A stretch of DNA of 38,294 nucleotides from Bacteroidales bacterium (lineage in GTDB: Bacteria; Bacteroidota; Bacteroidia; Bacteroidales; UBA12077): NCBI GenBank assembly GCA_003446015.1, contig DMBU01000164.1, positions 1-38,294 on the forward strand. The letters are read 5' to 3'. Below the pieces are notes generated by a model, which saw nothing but the letters and a program-made list of their open reading frames with translations, made no database searches and was not told the origin of the DNA. A program made the position numbers and the translations under genes. Positions 31,558 through 38,294 of the stretch are shown in pieces; positions within the stretch are counted from its first letter, which is position 1, and every line of letters starts with the position of its first letter.

Positions 31558-32982
31558 TTAATCTTCTAACATAACATAAATTTGTCCTGATCTGTAATCG
31601 ATAACTTTAACTTGCCGGCCTTTTTCAATAAATCCTATTTCTGATTTTGCATCATACGTTTCATTATCAATGTCTACTTTTCCGCTTGGACGCAAATTCG
31701 TCGATGCAATTCCAATTTTACCAATCAGTTCTTTTTGTGTACTTTCAACACCAATATATCCTTCTTCCTTTTTTTGTGTTGAATTTAGTACGATCCATGC
31801 GAAAGCACTCGAGCTAAATGCTTTTTTACTTAAATATAGTGACAGTATAAATGATAAGAAAACAGAGACAGTAACTATTAAGAAAGATTTTAGAACTGCA
31901 CCAATAGCTTCAGCAGCATGAAATTCAAACTCAAAAATAATATTATCAACCATACTTAATGCTAGTCCTGTTAATGCAAGAATAAGACCACTAATTCCGG
32001 CAACTCCAAATCCCGGGATGACAAAGATCTCCAGAATAATTAGGATCAATCCAATTACAAAAATGACCATCTCCCAATTCTCTGCTAAACCTTCCAGATA
32101 AAGAGGGGCAAAATATAATATAGCGCCAACAACAGCGGCTCCAAGAGGAAATCCAATACCCGGGCTTTGCAATTCGAAGTAAATTCCTCCAAAAATGAGC
32201 ATGATTAATATCCCCTGAACAACCGGACTAAGTAGAAAACCAATCAGATTATCTATTTTGGTGGGTTCATATTTTTTTAATTCGTAGTTATCAATTTTTG
32301 CATCTTTTAGTAATTCCTTTATATCGCCAACAATGGCTTCACAATAGCCATTTTCAAGAGCTTCATTTGCAGTAAAAGCAACAATTTGCCCGGTATCTGA
32401 AACACCTTCGATATAAATCCTGGGATCAACCATTGCTTCTGCAATTAATGGATCGCGATGCCATTTGAGTATAGTATCACCAGTTTCGCTTATAATGGTG
32501 TCTTTCCCATGAGCTTCTGCTGTAGCCCGCATTGTTGATCGCATATACGACTGATATTTTTCGGGCATTATTTTCCCTGTTTGATCGACCACCGATGCAG
32601 ATCCTATTTTGGCTCCGGTTTTCATATAAATTCTATCTGCTGCAATGGAGATTAATGCACCCGCCGATGCAGCATTATTTACAATATAAACGTAAATAGG
32701 GATCTTGCTATTTAAGATTTTAGTTCGGATAGAATCGGCCATATTTACCATTCCACCATAAGTATTTATATTAATTACGATATAATCTGAATTTGCCAAT
32801 GCTGCTTCTTCAAAACTTTCCTTGGTTTTTCGCCACATGCCCGGATCAATATCTTTATTAATATCAAAAACAAAAACAATAGTTTTTTCTTTTTCTTCAG
32901 AAGGGATTGAATCGTTCTGAGCAAATAATGCTATATTGAAGAGAAGAACAACAAAAACAAACAAACTAAATATTTTTTTCAT
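31558..32982 (-). CDS. NfeD family membrane-bound serine protease
   Basis: Long-form NfeD, 474 residues. A signal peptide (ends IALFAQ) is followed by a ClpP/crotonase-class protease domain (about 33-235). The nucleophile is S106 in NNAASAGALIS, and K142 (EKYQSYMRS) is placed to be the catalytic base. Four to five membrane helices (about 245-400) follow, then a C-terminal OB-fold NfeD domain (about 405-474) after GYIGVESTQ. The family cleaves hydrophobic membrane proteins such as stomatins. No stomatin gene is adjacent, unlike the usual pairing. It lies 35 nt after mqnA and one base before the GNAT gene. Confidence 0.9.
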   Translation of the reverse strand: MKKIFSLFVFVVLLFNIALFAQNDSIPSEEKEKTIVFVFDINKDIDPGMWRKTKESFEEAALANSDYIVININTYGGMVNMADSIRTKILNSKIPIYVYIVNNAASAGALISIAADRIYMKTGAKIGSASVVDQTGKIMPEKYQSYMRSTMRATAEAHGKDTIISETGDTILKWHRDPLIAEAMVDPRIYIEGVSDTGQIVAFTANEALENGYCEAIVGDIKELLKDAKIDNYELKKYEPTKIDNLIGFLLSPVVQGILIMLIFGGIYFELQSPGIGFPLGAAVVGAILYFAPLYLEGLAENWEMVIFVIGLILIILEIFVIPGFGVAGISGLILALTGLALSMVDNIIFEFEFHAAEAIGAVLKSFLIVTVSVFLSFILSLYLSKKAFSSSAFAWIVLNSTQKKEEGYIGVESTQKELIGKIGIASTNLRPSGKVDIDNETYDAKSEIGFIEKGRQVKVIDYRSGQIYVMLED

Positions 32983-33017
32983 CTTTTACTTTTTTATAAT
33001 CCAGGCTAAATTGACAT

Positions 33018-33776
33018 TTATAATTGATATTCCCCAACATATTTAAGAAATAAATTCATTCCTTTAATTTTCTCGTCATCTAAATGAAAATCAATATTAT
33101 TTGTAAGATAATCCTTTGGATCTATATGATCTGGCAAGAAATTAAAGTCATACGATTTTATCATATCATCAATATGGTTAATTCCAAATTTTAATGCAGA
33201 ACTAAATTCCTCTTGAAAGGTTTCACTTAAATTTCTGTTGCTAATCCATGCTGCAAAAACAAAAGGCAGATTCGTGTTTTTTATCCATTCTTCTGCGAGA
33301 TCATAAACATATGGAAAGTTCTTTTCAACTGCAAGTGCCTTATCACCAATAATTACTGCTGCTTCATCTTCTTTTATTCTGGTTTCAAAGCCTTCAGTTG
33401 TGTCTGTCCATTTTATATCAATTTTCCAGAATTTATTAGCTAAAATCCTGGTTAACATAACAGAAGACCTGGAATGATAATCAAGGTAAATAGTTTTGAT
33501 ATTTTGCAATGGGGTAAACGAGGCCAAAATAACAGAACGAACAGGTCCAGAGGCACCAATACAAAAATCTGAAATTATTTCTGCGTGATTTAGCTTAGGA
33601 ATAATAGCAACGGGTATTAATCCCAAATCAACTTTATTATCCAATAATTTTTGTGCACAAACTGATGGTATATCTTTCGAAAGCTCAATATGATTTATAA
33701 TTGGACTATTTTCGATTCCGTAAATAAAAGGAAATGAGTTTGAATATGAAACTGCAGATATTTTTATTTTTGACAT
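33018..33776 (-). CDS. mqnA: Chorismate dehydratase of the futalosine menaquinone pathway
   Basis: Periplasmic-binding-protein-fold enzyme, 252 residues, which dehydrates chorismate to 3-enolpyruvylbenzoate, the first step of the futalosine route. Family features: an N-terminal KISAVSYSNSFPFIYGI, the KVDLGLIPVAIIPKL loop, CIGASGPVRSVILAS and LDYHSRSSVMLTRIL. Together with mqnP at 7.9 kb it shows that menaquinone is made this way. A -7 match on the minus strand (33797-33804, TATATTTG) suggests its promoter, although the -33 box is weak. It begins the run mqnA, nfeD, GNAT. Confidence 0.93.
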   Translation of the reverse strand: MSKIKISAVSYSNSFPFIYGIENSPIINHIELSKDIPSVCAQKLLDNKVDLGLIPVAIIPKLNHAEIISDFCIGASGPVRSVILASFTPLQNIKTIYLDYHSRSSVMLTRILANKFWKIDIKWTDTTEGFETRIKEDEAAVIIGDKALAVEKNFPYVYDLAEEWIKNTNLPFVFAAWISNRNLSETFQEEFSSALKFGINHIDDMIKSYDFNFLPDHIDPKDYLTNNIDFHLDDEKIKGMNLFLKYVGEYQL

Positions 33777-33904
33777 TATTATAATATTTAGATAAACAAA
33801 TATACAATTGCTGCCATTATTATAATAGTAAAATAAATTGTTTTTGCTTATTTTGTAGTTGATTTAATTTACACCTTACAATATCGTATTTTAAAATAAT
33901 AATC

Positions 33905-35248
33905 ATGAGCATAACAACTTTAACAGCAATATCTCCTATTGATGGTCGTTACAGAAATAAAACCGAAGAGTTGGGAAAATATTTTTCGGAGTTTGGATTG
34001 ATTAGATATCGTGTTCTGGTTGAGATAGAATACTTTATTGCAATATGTGAATTGCCTCTTTTACAGTTAAAAGATTTTAATGTTAAACTTTTTCCTGATC
34101 TAAGAGATATCTATAAAAATTTCAGCAAAGAAGATGCACAAAAAATTAAGGATATCGAAAAAGTCACAAATCATGATGTTAAGGCTGTTGAGTATTTTAT
34201 AAAAGAAAAGTTTAATGATTTAAAATTAGAAAAGTACAAGGAGTTTATTCATTTCGGATTAACCTCTCAGGATATCAATAATACAGCAACACCATACTCT
34301 TTAAGAGATGCAATTGAAGAAATATATTATCCTGCATTAAATGAATTAGTTGAAAAACTAAAAAACCTGGCTTTAGAATGGAAGTCCATTTCCATGTTAG
34401 CTCGTACTCATGGACAGCCTGCATCACCAACACGATTAGGAAAGGAAATTGAAGTTTTTATTGAAAGGCTTGAACGTCAGATTGATCAATTAAAATTAAT
34501 ACCATACTCAGCAAAATTTGGCGGAGCAACAGGTAATTTTAATGCACATCATGTGGCATATCCCGAAATAGACTGGATTAGTTTTGGTAACCATTTTGTG
34601 AATGATACTTTAAAACTTCATCGATCGCACCCGACCACTCAAATTGAACATTACGATAATTTGGCTTCGACTTTTGATGCCATGAAAAGAATTAATACCA
34701 TTCTTACTGATTTGGCTAGAGATTTCTGGACATATGTTTCAATGGGTTACTTCAAACAAAAAGTTGTTAAAGGAGAAGTGGGATCATCGGCAATGCCTCA
34801 TAAAGTAAATCCAATTGATTTTGAAAATGCCGAAGGAAATTTTGGGATGGCAAATGCAATTTTCGAACATCTTTCAGCTAAACTTCCCATATCAAGATTA
34901 CAAAGAGATTTAACAGATTCAACTGTTTTAAGAAATATTGGAGTGCCAGTTTCTCATACAATAATTGCTTTTAAATCATTATTAAAAGGATTAGGCAAAG
35001 TAATTGTTAACGAACACGCCATTCGTGCTGATTTAGAAGAAAACTGGGCCGTTGTCGCCGAAGCTATTCAAACTATTCTTCGTCGTGAAGGATACCCAAA
35101 ACCTTATGAAGCCTTAAAAGATTTAACACGGACTGGTGAAAAAATTACCAAAGAAAGTATGAATCAGTTTATTGATGACTTAAATCTTAGCCCTGAAATA
35201 AAAGCTGAGCTGAAAAAGATTACTCCTTTCAACTATACAGGAATTTAG
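33905..35248 (+). CDS. purB: Adenylosuccinate lyase
   Basis: Cytosolic fumarate-lyase-superfamily enzyme acting twice in purine synthesis, splitting SAICAR and adenylosuccinate. The 447-residue product carries the signature SSAMPHKVNPIDFENAEGN (the flexible loop serine lies here), the TRTHGQPASPTRLGKE-like ARTHGQPASPT and HFGLTSQDINNT. It resembles the E. coli PurB branch rather than the shorter Bacillus form. It is a single gene whose end is followed by a hairpin at 35281-35308. Confidence 0.97.
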   Translation: MSITTLTAISPIDGRYRNKTEELGKYFSEFGLIRYRVLVEIEYFIAICELPLLQLKDFNVKLFPDLRDIYKNFSKEDAQKIKDIEKVTNHDVKAVEYFIKEKFNDLKLEKYKEFIHFGLTSQDINNTATPYSLRDAIEEIYYPALNELVEKLKNLALEWKSISMLARTHGQPASPTRLGKEIEVFIERLERQIDQLKLIPYSAKFGGATGNFNAHHVAYPEIDWISFGNHFVNDTLKLHRSHPTTQIEHYDNLASTFDAMKRINTILTDLARDFWTYVSMGYFKQKVVKGEVGSSAMPHKVNPIDFENAEGNFGMANAIFEHLSAKLPISRLQRDLTDSTVLRNIGVPVSHTIIAFKSLLKGLGKVIVNEHAIRADLEENWAVVAEAIQTILRREGYPKPYEALKDLTRTGEKITKESMNQFIDDLNLSPEIKAELKKITPFNYTGI

Positions 35249-35256
35249 TTTGATTT

Positions 35257-35308
35257 TCTGAAAATAGGCTAATTTATTTTACCTTTGATTTTAATCGAAG
35301 GTATTTTT
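35257..35308 (+). promoter_or_regulatory. Overlapping purB terminator and ABC-exporter promoter
   Basis: ACCTTTGATT/AATCGAAGGT (35281-35302) forms a 10-bp stem with one G-U pair and is followed by TTTTTT, ending two nucleotides before the exporter ATG. The same DNA carries TACCTTTG (35280-35287), an exact -7 box, with TCTG (35257-35260) 19 nt upstream. One sequence could both end purB and start the next gene. Confidence 0.5.
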
Positions 35309-35310
35309 TC

Positions 35311-37134
35311 ATGAGAAAGTTTATATCCATTCTTAAATATTTAATTCCTTATTCATTACTTGCTTTCTTAAGTGTAGTTTTAAATTTATTCGCAGCTCTT
35401 TTTTCGGTTATATCTTTTACCATGGTTATTCCGTTCCTCGGACTGCTTTTTTCTACACAGAAGTTCGAAGAATATCCCGTTGTTTTTAAATTCTCAACAG
35501 AGGCAATTCGACATAATTTTAACTATTATTTGAGTAAAATTGTCCACGATGAAGGACCGCTTAAAGCTTTATTATTTATCATTCTAATTGTTTTGGGATT
35601 TACTATTCTAAAAAATATTTTTTTATTTTTTGCTAAAGCGATGATCATAAAAATTAGAATAGGAGTGGTTAAAGATGTCCGAAACGATTTAATGAACAAA
35701 ATCCTTGACTTTGATTTGAGTTACTTCTCAGATGAAAAAAGAGGTGATATCATTTCAAAAATGATTATTGATGTAAAAGAGATCGAGATTTCGATCATTT
35801 CATCCTTGGAGATGCTTTTTAAAGATCCTGTATTAATTATCGTTTATTTATATGTGTTATTTTTTATGAGTTTAAAACTCACACTAATTGTGTTATTAAT
35901 CTTCCCTTTTTCAGCTTTAATCATTGCTCAAATAGGAAAAACATTAAAGAAAAGCACATTTCGTGGTCAGCAAAAGATGGGAGCTTTGGTTGGAATGCTC
36001 GAAGAAACCTTATCTGGAATAAAAATAGTAAAGGCATTTAATGCAGAAAAATTTGTCGAAAACCGATTCCGGAAATTAAATCAATATTATAGTAATCTGT
36101 TCAGCAAAGTATGGCTAAGAAGAACTCTTGCAAATCCTGTGAGTGATATTATTTCAACAATCTCCATTTTAGTTATCATGTGGTACGGTGGCAAAATGGT
36201 TTTAACCGGAGAGGGGAACTTAACATCACAGGTTTTTATTGGCTATTTAGCTGTTTTTACACAAGTTATAGGTCCTGCAAGATCATTCTCCAACGGGTAT
36301 TATAATGTAATTAAAGGACTAGCTTCTGTTGATCGGATAAACTCAATTTTATTGCACAAATATAGAATTACTGAAAAACAAGATGCAATTGAAATAAACA
36401 ATTTTAAAAACTCGATCGAATTTAAAAACGTTGTTTTTGCTTACGAAGAGGATTTTGCACCCGTTCTTAAGAATATCAGTTTTAAGATTGAAAAAGGCCA
36501 GACTGTTGCGCTGGTTGGGCAGTCTGGCTCTGGTAAATCAACTATTGTAGATTTGCTGCCTCGGTTTTTTGATCCCGATTCTGGCGAAATACAAATTGAT
36601 GGGATTTCCTTAAAAAATTACAGAATTAGCTCACTTCGAAATTTATTTGGTTATGTAAATCAGGAACCGGTGCTGTTTAATGATACCATATATAATAATA
36701 TTTTATTTGGGAATCCAAATGCAACAAACGAAGAAGTAATTGAGGCTTCCAAACTTTCTTTTGCTCACGATTTTATTCGGGCAAAGGAATTAAACTACGA
36801 TACCAATTTGGGTGAAGATGGTGGAAGGTTATCTTTAGGAGAAAAGCAAAGAGTAAGTATTGCTCGTGCTTTATTGAAAAACTCGCCTATCTTAATTCTT
36901 GATGAAGCAACATCTGCCTTAGATTACGAATCAGAATCTGTTGTTCGAAAAGCCTTACAAAATTTAATGAAAAACAAAACAACTATTATTATTGCGCATC
37001 GATTATCGACCATTAAAAATGCTGATTTGATTATTGTAATTGATCAGGGACGAGTTGTGGAACAAGGAACACATGAAGAGTTATTGAAGTTGAATGGTTA
37101 TTATCAAAAACTGACCCGGTTTGAATATTTGTAA
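35311..37134 (+). CDS. MsbA-type ABC exporter (fused permease and ATPase)
   Basis: Homodimeric lipid or drug exporter, 607 residues, with a six-helix ABC membrane domain (about 10-330) and an ATPase domain (about 365-600). Walker A is GQSGSGKST (403-411), the Q-loop lies in YVNQEP, Walker B in LILDEATSALD, and the H-loop is IAHRLST. The signature is LSLGEKQR (507-514), not LSGGQ. The length and layout fit MsbA/lipid flippases, and lpxB and PagL-like genes elsewhere in the window make lipid A or phospholipid transport plausible. The specific cargo is not determined by sequence. Confidence 0.9.
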   Translation: MRKFISILKYLIPYSLLAFLSVVLNLFAALFSVISFTMVIPFLGLLFSTQKFEEYPVVFKFSTEAIRHNFNYYLSKIVHDEGPLKALLFIILIVLGFTILKNIFLFFAKAMIIKIRIGVVKDVRNDLMNKILDFDLSYFSDEKRGDIISKMIIDVKEIEISIISSLEMLFKDPVLIIVYLYVLFFMSLKLTLIVLLIFPFSALIIAQIGKTLKKSTFRGQQKMGALVGMLEETLSGIKIVKAFNAEKFVENRFRKLNQYYSNLFSKVWLRRTLANPVSDIISTISILVIMWYGGKMVLTGEGNLTSQVFIGYLAVFTQVIGPARSFSNGYYNVIKGLASVDRINSILLHKYRITEKQDAIEINNFKNSIEFKNVVFAYEEDFAPVLKNISFKIEKGQTVALVGQSGSGKSTIVDLLPRFFDPDSGEIQIDGISLKNYRISSLRNLFGYVNQEPVLFNDTIYNNILFGNPNATNEEVIEASKLSFAHDFIRAKELNYDTNLGEDGGRLSLGEKQRVSIARALLKNSPILILDEATSALDYESESVVRKALQNLMKNKTTIIIAHRLSTIKNADLIIVIDQGRVVEQGTHEELLKLNGYYQKLTRFEYL

Positions 37135-37185
37135 GCAGGACTCTGAGGAGTGATTTTCCAAAATAAATTAACTCAATCGTAAATT

Positions 37186-38235
37186 GTGAGTAAAAGAGTT
37201 GTAATAGGATTAAGTGGAGGTATAGATAGCACAATTGCTGCGTTCTTGTTGAAACAACAAGGTTTTGAAGTGATAGGCCTGCATTTTACTTTTTCTGAAG
37301 AAAAACAATACGAGCATATCGAAATAATTTCAAATCAATTAGGTATTCCAATTCACACTTATGATATTAGTGCCGATTTTAAAATCGTAAAAGAACATTT
37401 TGTTAGTGAATATTTTAAAGGAAGAACTCCTAGTCCATGTACATTTTGTAATCGGGTTATTAAGTGGAGCAAATTAATTGAGTTTGCTGATCAAAATAAT
37501 TGTGAACATATTTCAAGTGGTCATTACATCCGAAAAACAGAGTTAAATGGATATTATCATTTGCAAAAAGGAGTAGATCATATTAAAGATCAGTCGTATT
37601 TTTTGTGGGAACTCAATTCGGATATTATTAGCCGTATGATTAATCCTTTAGGTGATTACACAAAAAAAGAAGTGCGAGAGATTGCAAGCAGAAATGTATT
37701 CGCAAATCTTCTTAAGAAAAAGGAAAGCATGGGAGTATGTTTTTTACAGAATATGGATTATAGAGATTTCCTAAAAACCTATTGCCCTGAGAAAACCCGG
37801 AATATTAAGAAAGGACTTGTTAAAGACGAAACAGGTCAAATAATTGGAACACACGAGGGATTTATATATTATACTGTTGGACAGAAAAGAGGATTGAATC
37901 TCGAAATAAAACGCCCGGCATATGTTAGTAAGATCAATTATGAAAAGAATGAACTAACTGTAGGATTAAAAAAGTCATTGTATAATTATCATATTAAATT
38001 AGAAAATATTCATCTGGTAAATCCTATGAGTATATCCAAGGACACTCAATTAATGATTAACATAAGAGGTCTGGGGTTAAACCCGGAAGAACCAGCTATT
38101 GTTAAATTTATAGATAAAAATTCAATTGAGCTTGAGTTAATTATGCCTGCATGGGCTGTGGCACCCGGACAACCCGTTGTTTTTTACAAAAACGATATCT
38201 TACTTGGGGGCGGAACTGCAGAAGAAAGTTGGTAA
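37186..38235 (+). CDS. mnmA: tRNA 2-thiouridine(34) synthase MnmA
   Basis: ATP-dependent thiouridylase that makes the s2U34 base of Lys, Glu and Gln tRNAs. The 349-residue product has the PP-loop GLSGGIDST (8-16), the catalytic cysteine pair C88 (CTFCNRVIKW) and C185 (SMGVCFL), SGHYIR and the C-terminal EEPAIVKF...APGQPVVFY domain. The start is GTG, 51 nt after the exporter stop. Bacteroidota often carry two or three MnmA paralogues, so this may be one of several. Confidence 0.94.
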   Translation: MSKRVVIGLSGGIDSTIAAFLLKQQGFEVIGLHFTFSEEKQYEHIEIISNQLGIPIHTYDISADFKIVKEHFVSEYFKGRTPSPCTFCNRVIKWSKLIEFADQNNCEHISSGHYIRKTELNGYYHLQKGVDHIKDQSYFLWELNSDIISRMINPLGDYTKKEVREIASRNVFANLLKKKESMGVCFLQNMDYRDFLKTYCPEKTRNIKKGLVKDETGQIIGTHEGFIYYTVGQKRGLNLEIKRPAYVSKINYEKNELTVGLKKSLYNYHIKLENIHLVNPMSISKDTQLMINIRGLGLNPEEPAIVKFIDKNSIELELIMPAWAVAPGQPVVFYKNDILLGGGTAEESW

Positions 38236-38243
38236 TAAATATT

Positions 38244-38271
38244 GTGAATAGTGAAAAGTGAAATGTGATTG
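38244..38271. repeat. Heptamer tandem repeat (GTGAAAA-like, four units)
   Basis: GTGAATA, GTGAAAA, GTGAAAT and GTGATTG run in perfect 7-nt phase just downstream of mnmA. It is one of six loci with this period and the last feature before the window ends. Confidence 0.65.
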
Positions 38272-38294
38272 GTTGTCTTTCCCTAATATAGGTT

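Overview
This window is chromosomal DNA from a Bacteroidota bacterium, most like a Bacteroidales/Marinilabiliales-type organism. The evidence is a low GC content (about one third by eye), GldF and GldG, DUF3078 and DUF2807 proteins, futalosine-pathway menaquinone genes, and several promoters fitting the Bacteroidota consensus TTTG-N19..21-TAnnTTTG. Most starts lack a clear Shine-Dalgarno sequence. No rRNA, tRNA, CRISPR array, phage or complete transposon was seen.

Layout. 0-3.4 kb: MATE exporter and tryptophanase (both minus), separated by a striking palindrome of helically phased CTTTGTG heptamers. 3.4-7.8 kb: envelope and secreted proteins (DUF3078, a secreted seven-bladed WD40 protein, small hypotheticals). 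7.9-11.9 kb: mqnP, a macro-domain deacetylase and pheT (minus). 12.2-18.0 kb: a STAS-like protein, a DUF169 remnant, a membrane LytTR regulator, a SAM methyltransferase and a fatty-acid desaturase (plus), then convergently a cold-shock-domain protein, a divergent primary-type sigma factor, CspA and an RRM protein (minus). The second half looks like a stress or cold-response island. 18.3-22.5 kb: surE, a small membrane gene and lpxB in one tight run, then a head-GIN lipoprotein and a PagL-like lipid A deacylase. 22.6-23.2 kb: a GxxExxY (PD-(D/E)XK-like) gene broken by one nonsense codon, flanked on both sides by the same palindrome seen at 1.6 kb. 23.2-28.8 kb: gldF, gldG, DUF4340, dnaN and a DnaQ-like exonuclease. 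29-33.8 kb: a FAH-family hydrolase, a decayed 186-bp tandem duplication, an HD protein, a small HTH protein, a GNAT, an NfeD/ClpP-class protease and mqnA. 33.9-38.2 kb: purB, an MsbA-type ABC exporter and mnmA.

Themes. mqnP and mqnA (25 kb apart) imply menaquinone synthesis by the futalosine route. lpxB, the PagL-like gene and the MsbA-type exporter concern lipid A. The desaturase, methyltransferase, cold-shock proteins, RRM protein and sigma factor may link membrane-lipid and RNA responses.

The most unusual observations are two repeat classes. The first is a symmetrical palindrome of eight heptamers spaced 10/11/10, present three times, two copies bracketing the GxxExxY gene. The second is short tandem arrays with a strict 7-nt period at six intergenic sites, each with a different heptamer.
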